From: Porphyromonas pogonae
GTDB lineage: Bacteria > Bacteroidota > Bacteroidia > Bacteroidales > Porphyromonadaceae
Assembly: GCF_036320655.1 (NCBI RefSeq)
Contig: NZ_CP143258.1
Span: forward strand, 1,364,001-1,428,000
Reading direction: 5' to 3'
Length of the DNA: 64,000 nucleotides
The translations under genes and the position numbers were made by a program. The notes below the pieces were generated by a model. The model was not told where the DNA came from and ran no database searches. It saw only the letters and a program-made list of their open reading frames with translations. Below are positions 55,649 through 64,000 of the stretch, one piece after another. Within the stretch, counting starts at the first letter, position 1, and every line of letters begins with the position of its first letter.

Positions 55649-55681
55649 AAGGCTCTTGCATAAATTCTATGCAAGAGCCTT
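55649..55681 (-). terminator. Terminator of the porin gene
   Basis: A perfect 14-bp stem, AAGGCTCTTGCATA with its complement, loop of 5 nt; on the minus strand TATTTTATTATT follows. It is 27 bp beyond the porin stop. Confidence 0.75.
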
Positions 55682-55707
55682 GGTTGTATATATAAGTATG
55701 ATTTTGT

Positions 55708-56934
55708 CTAAAAGATATATTGCATTCTGAAGGTGAATGTATCATCATTGACATTGCCACTGTAGATCGTGTTTTTAGAATTTATTTTCTGATGATCTAC
55801 CTTTTCGTAGTAAGCCGTAAGTCTTACCGATCTATTGGCTAACCAATAGTTGAGACCGAATCCCCATACATTGTGCGTACCTTCATTGTAAGCATTTAGA
55901 CTTTTGGGATCTTTGTCCAATTGCGCAGCTATATCATTGGCAGACAATTTAGTGTTTCTGTCATAATGATAAAATTTTACTACTGCTTGCAAGGGAGCAC
56001 AAGGGAGTTCGTGCATGAAAGTACTGCTTACCCCCAAGAAGTGTCTTTTGAGAATAGGATCGTCTTTTACAAAATATTGATCTGTTGTTACAAATTGCCC
56101 TGTTACAGTATTGCTGTTTTTGCGTCCGGGCTGCCATCCTGTGATCATTTCACCACGAAGACTGGTAATACCAGCTGCCCATTTCTGCTTAAATTCGCCA
56201 TAGGCACCCCAATATTGTCTCTTGATATTAGATTGTTCGTCTACTTGAGGTACATTACCGATATATGCTGATCCACCCAATTGCCAAGATGTTTTATCAC
56301 CGGTATTACCCAATATCAGTTTGGCTATAACATCAGGAGTATTTTTGCGGAAAGCACCACCGCTGTTACCTCCGGTTACCATCAAGTCAAAGCCTAATTG
56401 ATTAAAACCGCTGATTTGTTGTTTGGGAGCCCAGTGGGCACGTGCTCCTAGCTCAATCACACCGTTGAATAAATCCGAAATGAAAATACTACGTTCCGGA
56501 CTTTCCCTATATTTTGAACTTCCGGGACATTCCTGTCCGAATATTTGGTCTTGCAACCCGACTATAAGATTAGAATTGTATAGATAATCGGGACTATACT
56601 TAATAAACATGCTGTAAGGTCTGATCTTGTTTTCAGTCATATTTATCTGGGCTACTGCCTGCCATTCTCCACGAGTTACCGCAGCTCTGACAAGACCGCG
56701 GGCTATACCTGCACGCCAAAAGTCTTTATTGGCTTGTCCATTGAACCGATAAATCTCTCCTACCATAGACCGGGCATACTTTTGCCCATATGCTACATCA
56801 GCCTGGATATAACCGCTAATGTCAAAATCATAGTCTTTGATTCCTTGAGCGTAACTGCGAACCGAATTGAATAAACTAAATGCAGCAACAGCGGATAAAG
56901 CCGCTAAAGAACGAAGTGTTTTTGTTGATTTCAT
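55708..56934 (-). CDS. Outer-membrane porin (phosphate-selective porin O/P-like)
   Basis: 408 residues from ATG 56934, which starts a signal peptide ending SYAQG; a longer frame upstream is rejected. The body is rich in beta-strand patterns (FDISGYIQADVAYG, QAVAQINMTENKI, LRGEMITGWQPGR) and the C-terminus FTFRMQYIF ends in Phe as expected for BAM substrates. It looks like porins of the OprO/P or putative porin group in Bacteroidota. Ion or substrate preference is unknown. A TACCTTTG on the minus strand (56998-57005) is a probable -7 element. Confidence 0.78.
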   Translation of the reverse strand: MKSTKTLRSLAALSAVAAFSLFNSVRSYAQGIKDYDFDISGYIQADVAYGQKYARSMVGEIYRFNGQANKDFWRAGIARGLVRAAVTRGEWQAVAQINMTENKIRPYSMFIKYSPDYLYNSNLIVGLQDQIFGQECPGSSKYRESPERSIFISDLFNGVIELGARAHWAPKQQISGFNQLGFDLMVTGGNSGGAFRKNTPDVIAKLILGNTGDKTSWQLGGSAYIGNVPQVDEQSNIKRQYWGAYGEFKQKWAAGITSLRGEMITGWQPGRKNSNTVTGQFVTTDQYFVKDDPILKRHFLGVSSTFMHELPCAPLQAVVKFYHYDRNTKLSANDIAAQLDKDPKSLNAYNEGTHNVWGFGLNYWLANRSVRLTAYYEKVDHQKINSKNTIYSGNVNDDTFTFRMQYIF

Positions 56935-57322
56935 TTGCTTATATAAAATAAAGTTAAAAGAAAAGTCGTTTTGCAATATTTTAAAAAAAATCGATTGCAA
57001 AGGTAATATCCTTAAGTGGACCTTTGTTAACGAACGCATAAATGTAATTAAATCTTAACACATACAACACATTTATCCAATTTCTTTTCCATTATGTTGC
57101 CCAATTTGTTTTTTGCGTTGTTATTTGATATGTGTATTGCTGATTTTTATGTAAGTTTGTCAAATTTTATTCTTACCTATATTTGATACTGTCTATATTG
57201 GCAGAAAACGAAAAAATGATATCATGCAGATAACTCTTCCTTTATTATGAGATTCATAGATAAGAAATTGTTATATTTGTATAAAAATATCATTAATCGG
57301 TTTATTCCTAAATTTTAATGTA
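56935..57322. other. Divergent region between porin and fumarase genes
   Basis: Should contain both promoters: minus-strand TACCTTTG at 56998-57005 and plus-strand TATATTTG at 57272-57279, each without a convincing -33 partner. No other feature is seen. Confidence 0.4.
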
Positions 57323-58975
57323 ATGGCAACACCTCCATTTAAGTACCAAAAGCCCTTTCCGGTAGGTCCGGATAGAACTGAGTATTATCTTCTGACAAAA
57401 GATTATGTATCAGTAAGCAATTTCGAAGGCAAAGATATCCTCAAAGTAGATCCCGAAGCTCTCAGAATGCTTGCCAAGCAAGCTTTTCATGATGTGTCTT
57501 TCTATCTGCGTCCTGAGCATCAGGAGCAAGTAGCCAAAATACTTCATGATCCGGAAGCTTCAGAAAATGATAAATATGTAGCCTTGACTTTCCTTCGCAA
57601 TGCCGAAGTTTCTGCCAAAGGTCAGCTACCGGTATGTCAAGATACCGGTACGGCTATTATTTTAGGCAAAAAAGGTCAGCAAGTTTGGGTTACAGGCGGT
57701 CATGACGAAGAACATCTTTCTCATGGTGTGTATGATACTTATACCGAAGACAATCTGAGATATTCACAGAATGTTCCTTTGGATATGTATAAGGAAATCA
57801 ATACGGGATGCAACCTTCCTGCTCAGATTGATTTGCTCTCGGTAGATGGAGATGAATATAATTTCCTTTGTATAGCCAAGGGGGGAGGATCGGCCAATAA
57901 GACCTATTTGTTCCAGGAAACCAAAGCTCTTCTTAATCCCGACACCTTGGTTAAATTTTTGGTTGATAAGATGAGCACCTTAGGCACAGCAGCATGCCCC
58001 CCTTACCACATTGCTTTTGTTATAGGCGGTACCTCTGCAGAGACAAACCTCAAGACCGTGAAGCTCGCTTCTGCCAAATATTATGATGAATTGCCTACTG
58101 TAGGCAATGAGGGCGGACAAGCCTTTCGTGATATAGAGCTGGAAAAGAAAGTGCTCGAAGAGGCTTATAAACTTGGGTTAGGAGCACAGTTTGGCGGTAA
58201 ATATTTTGCTCATGATGTGCGCATCATACGTCTTCCTCGCCACGGAGCTTCTTGCCCTGTTGGTATGGGAGTAAGCTGTTCAGCAGACAGAAATATCAAA
58301 GCTAAGATAAATAGGGAAGGGATATGGGTAGAAAAACTCGAAACAAATCCTGGCAAGTTTATACCAGAATCCATGCGCAACGCAGGCGAAGGCGAAGCGG
58401 TGAAAATCAATCTGAATCGTCCTATGCCTGAGATTCTTCAGGAACTCTCCAAATATCCTGTATCTACACGTTTGTCACTTACCGGTACCATTATTGTGGG
58501 ACGTGATATAGCTCATGCCAAGCTCAAAGAGCGCATTGATAATGGAGAGGGATTACCGCAGTATGTCAAGGATCATCCTATTTATTATGCCGGGCCGGCT
58601 AAGACTCCCGAAGGAATGCCGAGCGGTTCGTTTGGCCCTACTACCGCAGGACGTATGGATAGCTATGTCGATCTCTTCCAAAGTCATGGCGGTAGTATGA
58701 TAATGATAGCCAAGGGTAATCGTAGCCAGCAAGTTACTGATGCATGTAAAAAGCATGGAGGTTTCTATCTGGGAAGTATTGGTGGCCCTGCTGCTATACT
58801 TGCTCAAGACAGTATCAAGAAGGTAGAGTGTTTGGAGTACCCTGAATTGGGGATGGAGGCTATCTGGAAGATCGAAGTGGAAGATTTCCCTGCTTTTATT
58901 CTTGTAGATGACAAGGGTAACGACTTCTTTACCCAGATCAAAGAAAAATGTCAGAATTGTGGATTGATGAAATAA
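57323..58975 (+). CDS. Class I fumarate hydratase (iron-sulfur)
   Basis: 550 residues, the full single-chain length with N-terminal catalytic and C-terminal swivel domains. [17 protein letters not shown] contains the first cluster-binding cysteine, [15 protein letters not shown] binds substrate, and [19 protein letters not shown] begins the C-terminal domain, which includes [15 protein letters not shown]. The enzyme interconverts fumarate and malate through an oxygen-sensitive [4Fe-4S] cluster, which suits an anaerobe making succinate from malate. It stands alone. Confidence 0.94.
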   Translation: MATPPFKYQKPFPVGPDRTEYYLLTKDYVSVSNFEGKDILKVDPEALRMLAKQAFHDVSFYLRPEHQEQVAKILHDPEASENDKYVALTFLRNAEVSAKGQLPVCQDTGTAIILGKKGQQVWVTGGHDEEHLSHGVYDTYTEDNLRYSQNVPLDMYKEINTGCNLPAQIDLLSVDGDEYNFLCIAKGGGSANKTYLFQETKALLNPDTLVKFLVDKMSTLGTAACPPYHIAFVIGGTSAETNLKTVKLASAKYYDELPTVGNEGGQAFRDIELEKKVLEEAYKLGLGAQFGGKYFAHDVRIIRLPRHGASCPVGMGVSCSADRNIKAKINREGIWVEKLETNPGKFIPESMRNAGEGEAVKINLNRPMPEILQELSKYPVSTRLSLTGTIIVGRDIAHAKLKERIDNGEGLPQYVKDHPIYYAGPAKTPEGMPSGSFGPTTAGRMDSYVDLFQSHGGSMIMIAKGNRSQQVTDACKKHGGFYLGSIGGPAAILAQDSIKKVECLEYPELGMEAIWKIEVEDFPAFILVDDKGNDFFTQIKEKCQNCGLMK

Positions 58976-59185
58976 TCTGCAATTCTTTATCAAAAAGTCA
59001 GTTTTACCTCAATCATATCAATAAAATTAATTTTGATAATTTGATTTAATATTGAGTTATTTATGCTCATTGTGATGTGGTTTGTTTGTGAAATTTGTCT
59101 TTTTGATATTTGTGATAAGCCTTGAAAACGTTGTTTTTTTTACATTCTTTATGATGCCTTCAGTTTTATAACTGAGCTTCACTAT
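58976..59185. other. Gap after the fumarase gene
   Basis: AT-rich with no recognised element; transcription may end at the hairpin near 59353. Confidence 0.35.
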
Positions 59186-59293
59186 TTTCTTAGTTAGGTT
59201 TTATTTTTTTTCTAACTAGCAATTTATAATTTCTTAGTTAGAAAAATATAAGAAGCTAGTTAGAAAAAAAGAGAAGCGTAACTAAGAATAAAC
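59186..59293. repeat. Intergenic TAACTAAG-type repeat array C
   Basis: Five units with the core TTAGTTA/TAACTAA in both orientations. A perfect 16-bp inverted repeat joins 59205-59220 and 59255-59270 (arm ends CTAACTAGC). An outer pair TTCTTAGTTA/TAACTAAGAA brackets it, so nested stems can form. Read on the minus strand it has the same order as array A: a terminator-like hairpin, then TTTTTTCTAACT units, then AAAACCTAACTAAGAAAA. Confidence 0.6.
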
Positions 59294-59316
59294 TACTTTT
59301 TCAACCAAAAAAATAA

Positions 59317-59353
59317 AAATCCGTAAGCAGGTTTTTACACTGCTTACGGATTT
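59317..59353. terminator. Terminator-like hairpin next to array C
   Basis: Perfect 14-bp stem AAATCCGTAAGCAG (59317-59330) with 59340-59353, loop of 9 nt, followed by ATTTTAT on the plus strand and T-rich sequence on the minus strand. Similar to the hairpin at 5493-5524 (AATCCGCAAG). Confidence 0.6.
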
Positions 59354-59970
59354 ATTTTATACGCATTCATGTCTTTTATATCTGAAGACGCCGAATGACG
59401 TATTCAAAAAAACTTATTTTGACAATGTGATACTCTATATTGATATTCAGAAATTGATAAAATGATATTTCATTTCCGTTTCAAAAAAGTTATTCTCATA
59501 TTTCATATTGTTGTCCTGTGCATCAACATATATATATTCAGGAAGTCTCTTTCATTTGAGTAGTAATTATTTCTTTTCATATAAATTCAGTATATAAGTA
59601 ATAAATAAATTTCGTGTTTTTCCCCGATTCTGTGATTTAACAAGGATGAGGTAGGGAAAGTTTAAAAATAGATTGTTAGGTATGAATGATTTTATAAGTT
59701 AAATATAAGATTTTGATTATCAGTATTTAAATTGCCTTAATATGCTTGAGCTAAACTTTACGTCTTTGTTTTTTTTTGCTCACTTTTTGCTATTGTGTGC
59801 GGTTTTTTAGCTATATTTGTATGTTTTTAAAGAGTTTTAATCAAAATCTGATCATGTACAAATAGTTTTGATTATCCGTGATGCGAACTATTCTCTATAT
59901 TGTAAATATGATATAAGGGTATCATTTTAATGTTTTTCGTAGTCATACGTTGGGGATAATATAAGCTTAC
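59354..59970. other. Long AT-rich gap
   Basis: Over 600 bp with very low GC. No gene, tRNA, hairpin or promoter of the consensus form is recognisable. Start of the next gene is uncertain (59971 or 60010). Confidence 0.35.
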
Positions 59971-60531
59971 ATGATTAAATTAGTTTCATCTAAATATTTA
60001 TTTACTCATATGCAGCAAATTGTAATTATTTTTAGTGCATTTTTTGTATTGCGACTAATGTCATTGTATATTTCTATCAAAAATGAAAAGCGCCTCAAAC
60101 TTATGGGTGCTGTGCAATACGGGAAGCTCAATTCGCTTTTACTTACACTCGCTCACATAGCCTATTATTTTTGTGCTTTGTATGAAGCCTATACTTCGGG
60201 CGTTTCGTTCAACAATTATTCTGCTATTGGTGCTGTAGTTATAGCTTTCTCTTATATTATGCTCTTTTATGTCATATACAAACTGAGAGATGTCTGGACT
60301 GTGAAGTTGTATATTGCTCCTAATCATAGGATAGAGAAAAGTTTTCTTTTTCGTGTAGTGAGGCACCCCAATTATATTCTGAATATTATACCTGAGCTTA
60401 TTGGTGTGGCCCTTTTGTGTAATTCGTGGAATACTATGATGTATGGCTTACCTATCTATTGCTGTGTGCTATTGGTGCGTATTGTGCAGGAAGAAAGAGC
60501 CATGAAAGGCCTCTTTTCTAAAGCCGCTTGA
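59971..60531 (+). CDS. Isoprenylcysteine carboxyl methyltransferase-like (ICMT/PEMT superfamily) membrane protein
   Basis: 186 residues with about five hydrophobic helices. The superfamily signature is at residues 129-133: VVRHPNYILNIIPELIG; RHPNY binds SAM in such methyltransferases. A second conserved end QEERAMKGLF supplies the charged Glu-Glu-Arg. The start could be ATG 59971 or ATG 60010 (MQQIV). Bacteria do not make prenylated CaaX proteins, so the substrate is a different small molecule or lipid. It stands alone, followed by two hairpins. Confidence 0.75.
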   Translation: MIKLVSSKYLFTHMQQIVIIFSAFFVLRLMSLYISIKNEKRLKLMGAVQYGKLNSLLLTLAHIAYYFCALYEAYTSGVSFNNYSAIGAVVIAFSYIMLFYVIYKLRDVWTVKLYIAPNHRIEKSFLFRVVRHPNYILNIIPELIGVALLCNSWNTMMYGLPIYCCVLLVRIVQEERAMKGLFSKAA

Positions 60532-60568
60532 TTGTATTTGATCGTAATTCAGAGTCGATTATAAAAAT

Positions 60569-60622
60569 AAGCTGCAAAAATCGAAATTCTCCTCTTTTAT
60601 AGGATATCGATTCTTGCAGCTT
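60569..60622 (+). terminator. Hairpin after the ICMT-like gene
   Basis: AAGCTGCAAAAATCGA pairs with TCGATTCTTGCAGCTT with one mismatch. A T-rich tract follows. Confidence 0.55.
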
Positions 60623-60654
60623 TCGCTTTTCTAAGAGAACCTTTTCAATCTATT

Positions 60655-60679
60655 TCTCCCCTGAAAGGGAGACTTTTTT
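60655..60679 (+). terminator. Second terminator hairpin
   Basis: TCTCCC (60655-60660) pairs with GGGAGA (60667-60672), loop CTGAAA, then CTTTTTT. Plus-strand orientation. Confidence 0.6.
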
Positions 60680-60733
60680 ATTAATTATGATATATAATTG
60701 TTGAACCTATGAAAATAGGCGAGAGCTAACTCT

Positions 60734-61075
60734 TCATCGCTTTTGTACTATTATTACAGATCCGGGGGGATATGATGTTTGAGTGTAAACACGATTGCCA
60801 TAACGGTCATAAATAATTACCCTCCGTCCATCTCTCTTTTTTCTGTAATATCTATGGTTGCGATATTGTTTCTTTTGCTGGCCGGGAGCATATCTACGAG
60901 CATTTTTATCTCCATATATTTTTTTTGCTTGTCCCGGAGGTAAAGTTTGGCCGTATGGAGCAGTCCTATAGCCATAGTAGTCATCATTGTCATATGCAAC
61001 CCTTCTGGAGCTGCAAGATACCAAAACTAAACTCAACGCAATGGTGGATGCGATGATTAATAATTTATTTTTCAT
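60734..61075 (-). CDS. Small basic lipoprotein
   Basis: 113 residues. Signal peptide with lipobox LVLVSC. The mature part is rich in Arg, Tyr, Lys and Gly and has two PGQ-K units (LPPGQAKKIYGDKNARR and APGQQKKQY). The end PPGSVIIVQKR is also found in a small Bacteroidales protein group sometimes labelled quinol oxidase subunit 4, a name I doubt. Probably an envelope protein of unknown function. Confidence 0.7.
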   Translation of the reverse strand: MKNKLLIIASTIALSLVLVSCSSRRVAYDNDDYYGYRTAPYGQTLPPGQAKKIYGDKNARRYAPGQQKKQYRNHRYYRKKRDGRRVIIYDRYGNRVYTQTSYPPGSVIIVQKR

Positions 61076-61171
61076 AACTGTTTGTTTTATATCTATTGCC
61101 TACTTTATACATTAGAGATCAGAGGGTATATAAGGTTTAATATTTACATTCTTTTTGGAAACAAAATAAAT

Positions 61172-61201
61172 AGGTTGACTCAGACATCCCCGAGTCAACC
61201 T
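61172..61201 (-). terminator. Terminator of typA
   Basis: Perfect 10-bp stem AGGTTGACTC (61172-61181) with 61192-61201, 10-nt loop, and on the minus strand ATTTATTTTG follows. 35 bp beyond the typA stop. Confidence 0.7.
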
Positions 61202-61236
61202 TTCATTTATTATTACAGATACGTTTAGAAATCTTA

Positions 61237-63036
61237 TTATCTCGACGAACGTTTCCTTTCCGTTTCGTCCAAAATGATTTTGCGCATCCTCATGCTTTTA
61301 GGAGTGATCTCTACATATTCGTCAGCTTTGATGTATTCTAATGCATCTTCTAAGCTAAATACGATGGGAGGAGCTAGAGAAACTTTATCATCACTGCCCG
61401 AAGCTCGCATATTAGTGAGTTTTTTACTCTTGCATACATTGACGCAAAGATCTCCTTCCTTGGAGTGCTCGCCTACTACTTGACCACCATAAACCTCTTC
61501 TTGGGGAGATATGAAAAACTTACCTCTACTTTGGAGATTGTTGAGAGCATAGGCAAAAGCAGTACCTCCATCCAATGCTATGATAGAGCCGTTGTTTCTT
61601 CTTTCTATCTCTCCTTTCCACGGCTCGAAATCTAAAAATCTATGTGCCATTACCGCTTCGCCCGCCGATATGGTGAGCACAGTATTATTGAGTCCGATGA
61701 TACCTCTGGATGGTATTTTAAATTCGAGGAATACCCTTTCATTCTTGTTCTCCATCATAACCATCTCGCCCTTGCGACGTGTCACTAAGTCTATAACCTT
61801 ACTCGATGCCTCTTCGGGCAGATTGATTGTCAATAATTCGATCGGTTCGCACTTCTCTCCATCGATTTCTTTGATGATTACCTGTGGTTGGCCCACCTGA
61901 AGTTCGTATCCTTCGCGCCTCATGGTTTCTATCAATACAGAAAGATGCAGTACACCTCTACCATACACAAGCCAGCTATCGGCCGAGTCTGTAGGGACTA
62001 CTCTGAGAGCAAGATTTTTATCAAGCTCTTTCATCAATCTATCATGGATATGGCGTGAAGTAACAAATTTACCTTCCTTGCCATAGAATGGCGAATTGTT
62101 GATGGTAAAAAGCATACTCATTGTAGGCTCATCTACTGCTATTGCATCCAAGGCTTCGGGTTGTGCTGCATCAGCAATGGTTTCGCCGATTTCAAAACCT
62201 TCAATGCCTATAACCGCACAAATATCTCCTGAGGAGACTTCTGCCACTTTGGTTCTACCCAGCCCTTCGAATACATTAAGCTCTTTGATCCTCATCTTGG
62301 ATTGAGTACCGTCTCTTTTGCATAGTGCTATCTCTTGGCCTTCCTTGAGAGTTCCGCGATGCACACGCCCCACTGCTATACGCCCTACATAAGAAGAGAA
62401 ATCCAGCGATGTGATAAGCATCTGTGCTGGGCCTTCTATTTGTTCGGGAGCAGGGATATGTTCTATGATCGCATCAAGCAGAGGGGTAATATCTTCGGCC
62501 GGTTTTTGATACTCCAAGCTCATCCAACCTTGCTTTGCAGATCCGTATATCGTTTCAAAATCAAGCTGGTCTTCCGTGGCGTTGAGACTAAACATGAGGT
62601 CAAATACCATATCTTGTACTTCGGAAGGACGGCAGTTGGGTTTGTCCACTTTATTGATAACCACAATGGGTTTCAGCCCCATCTCAATGGCTTTTTGGAG
62701 TACAAAGCGTGTTTGAGGCATAGGGCCTTCAAAAGCATCGACCAGCAAAAGGCAACCATCCGCCATGTTGAGTACTCTCTCCACTTCACCGCCAAAGTCG
62801 GCGTGTCCCGGAGTATCAATAATATTGATTTTAGTCCCCTTGTATTGGATGCTTACGTTTTTGGACAAGATCGTTATACCACGCTCACGCTCCAAGTCGT
62901 TGTTGTCGAGATAAGTGTCAACTTCAGCAGCTTTGTCATCTCTAAAAAGTTTGCCCGCTAGGAGCATTTTGTCTACCAGCGTAGTTTTTCCGTGGTCTAC
63001 GTGTGCAATAATTGCAATATTTCTAATGTCTTGCAT
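61237..63036 (-). CDS. typA: Ribosome-associated translational GTPase TypA/BipA
   Basis: 599 residues. G1 is [11 protein letters not shown]2 [10 protein letters not shown]3 [11 protein letters not shown]4 NKVDK; TypA-specific sequence [20 protein letters not shown] follows in domain V, and the C-terminus [14 protein letters not shown] is typical. TypA binds 70S ribosomes like EF-G and helps 50S assembly at low temperature. A minus-strand TAACTTTG (63058-63065) is a likely -7 element. Stands alone. Confidence 0.95.
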   Translation of the reverse strand: MQDIRNIAIIAHVDHGKTTLVDKMLLAGKLFRDDKAAEVDTYLDNNDLERERGITILSKNVSIQYKGTKINIIDTPGHADFGGEVERVLNMADGCLLLVDAFEGPMPQTRFVLQKAIEMGLKPIVVINKVDKPNCRPSEVQDMVFDLMFSLNATEDQLDFETIYGSAKQGWMSLEYQKPAEDITPLLDAIIEHIPAPEQIEGPAQMLITSLDFSSYVGRIAVGRVHRGTLKEGQEIALCKRDGTQSKMRIKELNVFEGLGRTKVAEVSSGDICAVIGIEGFEIGETIADAAQPEALDAIAVDEPTMSMLFTINNSPFYGKEGKFVTSRHIHDRLMKELDKNLALRVVPTDSADSWLVYGRGVLHLSVLIETMRREGYELQVGQPQVIIKEIDGEKCEPIELLTINLPEEASSKVIDLVTRRKGEMVMMENKNERVFLEFKIPSRGIIGLNNTVLTISAGEAVMAHRFLDFEPWKGEIERRNNGSIIALDGGTAFAYALNNLQSRGKFFISPQEEVYGGQVVGEHSKEGDLCVNVCKSKKLTNMRASGSDDKVSLAPPIVFSLEDALEYIKADEYVEITPKSMRMRKIILDETERKRSSR

Positions 63037-63251
63037 TGATTATAAAATAATTCCCCACAAAGTTACGAAAAAGAAATCGTTTGTCTTAGAAGTTGTTCAA
63101 ACCTTTTGCCCACCATTGTCTCTTGGCTTTCAATATAGAGAGAAGCACGTTGGGGAATAATCAGTTTTGCATGATCTGTATATTTACCTCTGTTTTACAG
63201 TCCGTTTAATAATAAAATATGTTGTTTTTGTTTGTAAGAGGGAGCGCCATA
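63037..63251. other. Divergent region between typA and GH2 gene
   Basis: Holds the typA -7 candidate and no further recognised feature. Confidence 0.35.
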
Positions 63252-63282
63252 TTGGGTTTTACCTTTTGTTACTGTATCTTTG
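63252..63282 (+). promoter_or_regulatory. Promoter of the GH2 gene
   Basis: TTG (63252-63254), 20-bp spacer, TATCTTTG (63275-63282), 47 bp before the start codon. Confidence 0.6.
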
Positions 63283-63329
63283 AAGAAAATAACCCTTATT
63301 TAGTTTTAAATTTTATCAAGTCTCTACGT

Positions 63330-64000
63330 ATGAATAGATACAGACACTTTTGGCTACTGATGAGTTTGCTTAGTGCTATGTCATGGGGCATTAGCGCACA
63401 AAGCCGCATTGTGAAAACACTGGAAGAAGGATGGAAATTTACTCGGCAAGACAAGCCGGATTTTTCTGCTGTTAATTATAATGATACTAAATGGCAGTCT
63501 GTAACAGTGCCTCATGATTGGGCAATCTATGGTCCATTTAGCTACAAAAACGATATGCAACATGTGGCTATAGCTCAAGATGGTCAAAAGGAAGCCATGG
63601 AGCATGCCGGTAGAACCGGAGGTTTGCCTTTTGTGGGAGTAGGGTGGTATAGAACGTATGTACAATTACCGTCAGATATAGGCTCACATAAAGTCTCTCT
63701 CAAATTTGACGGAGCCATGAGCCACGCCAAAGTGTATGTCAATGGAGACTCTGTGGGGTATTGGCCATATGGATACAATACATTTATACTGGATATTGAT
63801 AAGGCTGTAAAGCCCGGTAAGAATGTTATTGCTGTGCGTCTCGAAAACCCACATGAGAGTAGTCGTTGGTATCCCGGAGCGGGACTATATCGTAATGTGC
63901 ATCTCATTATTCAAAATAAAGTAAACTTACCGGAGTGGGGTACATTTATTCAAACACCTGAGATAAACGACCGTTATGCACAGGTAGATATTACCTCCCG
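63330..64000 (+). CDS. Glycoside hydrolase family 2 protein (beta-galactosidase-like), 5' part
   Basis: The frame is open from ATG 63330 to the window end; 223 codons are present. A signal peptide (MNRYRHFWLLMSLLSAM, cleavage near ISAQ) is followed by the GH2 sugar-binding domain: WQSVTVPHDWAIYGPF, GGLPFVGVGWYRTYVQLP and SRWYPGAGLYRNVHLI are hallmark runs. The catalytic TIM barrel lies outside. It is thus a secreted GH2 enzyme, which in Bacteroidales may cut beta-galactosides, mannosides or glucuronides; the specificity cannot be judged from this part. Confidence 0.88.
   Translation, partial: MNRYRHFWLLMSLLSAMSWGISAQSRIVKTLEEGWKFTRQDKPDFSAVNYNDTKWQSVTVPHDWAIYGPFSYKNDMQHVAIAQDGQKEAMEHAGRTGGLPFVGVGWYRTYVQLPSDIGSHKVSLKFDGAMSHAKVYVNGDSVGYWPYGYNTFILDIDKAVKPGKNVIAVRLENPHESSRWYPGAGLYRNVHLIIQNKVNLPEWGTFIQTPEINDRYAQVDITS

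Overview
The window comes from a Bacteroidota chromosome, most likely a Porphyromonas/Tannerella-type member of the Bacteroidales. This rests on a SusC/SusD pair, a TonB receptor with a DUF4249 lipoprotein, GldE, DUF4230 and DUF1343 proteins, a ProS of the short type, and promoters of the Bacteroidales form TTG-N19-21-TAnnTTTG seen upstream of several genes. The species cannot be fixed from sequence reading alone. There is no sign of phage or a conjugative element. The mobile component is a 187-bp MITE-like repeat in three copies and a decayed transposase fragment.

Layout. 1-2.6 kb: end of a TonB-dependent receptor and its DUF4249 lipoprotein. 2.6-8.4 kb (minus): Pif1-like helicase, a 1-kb gap with an orphan promoter-terminator unit and a repeat array, then trmN6 and an AspT/YidE-type transporter. 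8.8-10.8 kb: M3 peptidase. 11.2-16.3 kb (minus): SusD and SusC, followed by a 1.4-kb gap. 17.7-35.7 kb: a peptidoglycan salvage locus. 36.7-39.3 kb (minus): ROK regulator and DEAD-box RNA helicase. 39.7-45.1 kb (minus): five-gene late cobalamin operon. 45.5-51 kb: tRNA-Leu, ssb-gldE-phosphopantetheinyl transferase, TPR-ribH, tRNA-Tyr and tRNA-Gly, two DUF4230 genes. 51.5-56.9 kb (minus): panE, proS, a secreted Hint-domain protein, a porin. 57.3-59 kb: class I fumarase. 60-63 kb: ICMT-like membrane protein, small lipoprotein, typA. The window ends inside a GH2 glycosidase gene.

The most coherent system is the salvage locus: eleven co-directional genes from 18888 to 35685, with gaps of at most 49 bp and two 4-bp overlaps, plus a divergent paralogous kinase. 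The order is NamZ-like exo-muramidase, SSS symporter, amidase-like protein, family 2 glycosyltransferase, DUF4922-SpoIID fusion, AmpG-like permease, second NamZ, MurT-like (DUF5009) transporter, MurK-like kinase, MurQ etherase, and a serine hydrolase-SGNH fusion. The last murT-murK-murQ part matches the MurNAc uptake and catabolism cluster known from Tannerella forsythia. The likely flow is trimming of cell-wall fragments outside the inner membrane, import of muropeptides and MurNAc, phosphorylation, and conversion to GlcNAc-6-phosphate. The glycosyltransferase, the HIT-like/SpoIID fusion and the SSS symporter have no assigned place in this route.

Other points of interest are the MITE family (one copy sits in a perfect palindrome that is restored when the copy and one target duplication are removed), a family of intergenic elements pairing a terminator-like hairpin with an array of TAACTAAG-type units, two orphan promoters in gene-free DNA, and a secreted protein with a C-terminal Hint domain that lacks the usual terminal His-Asn.
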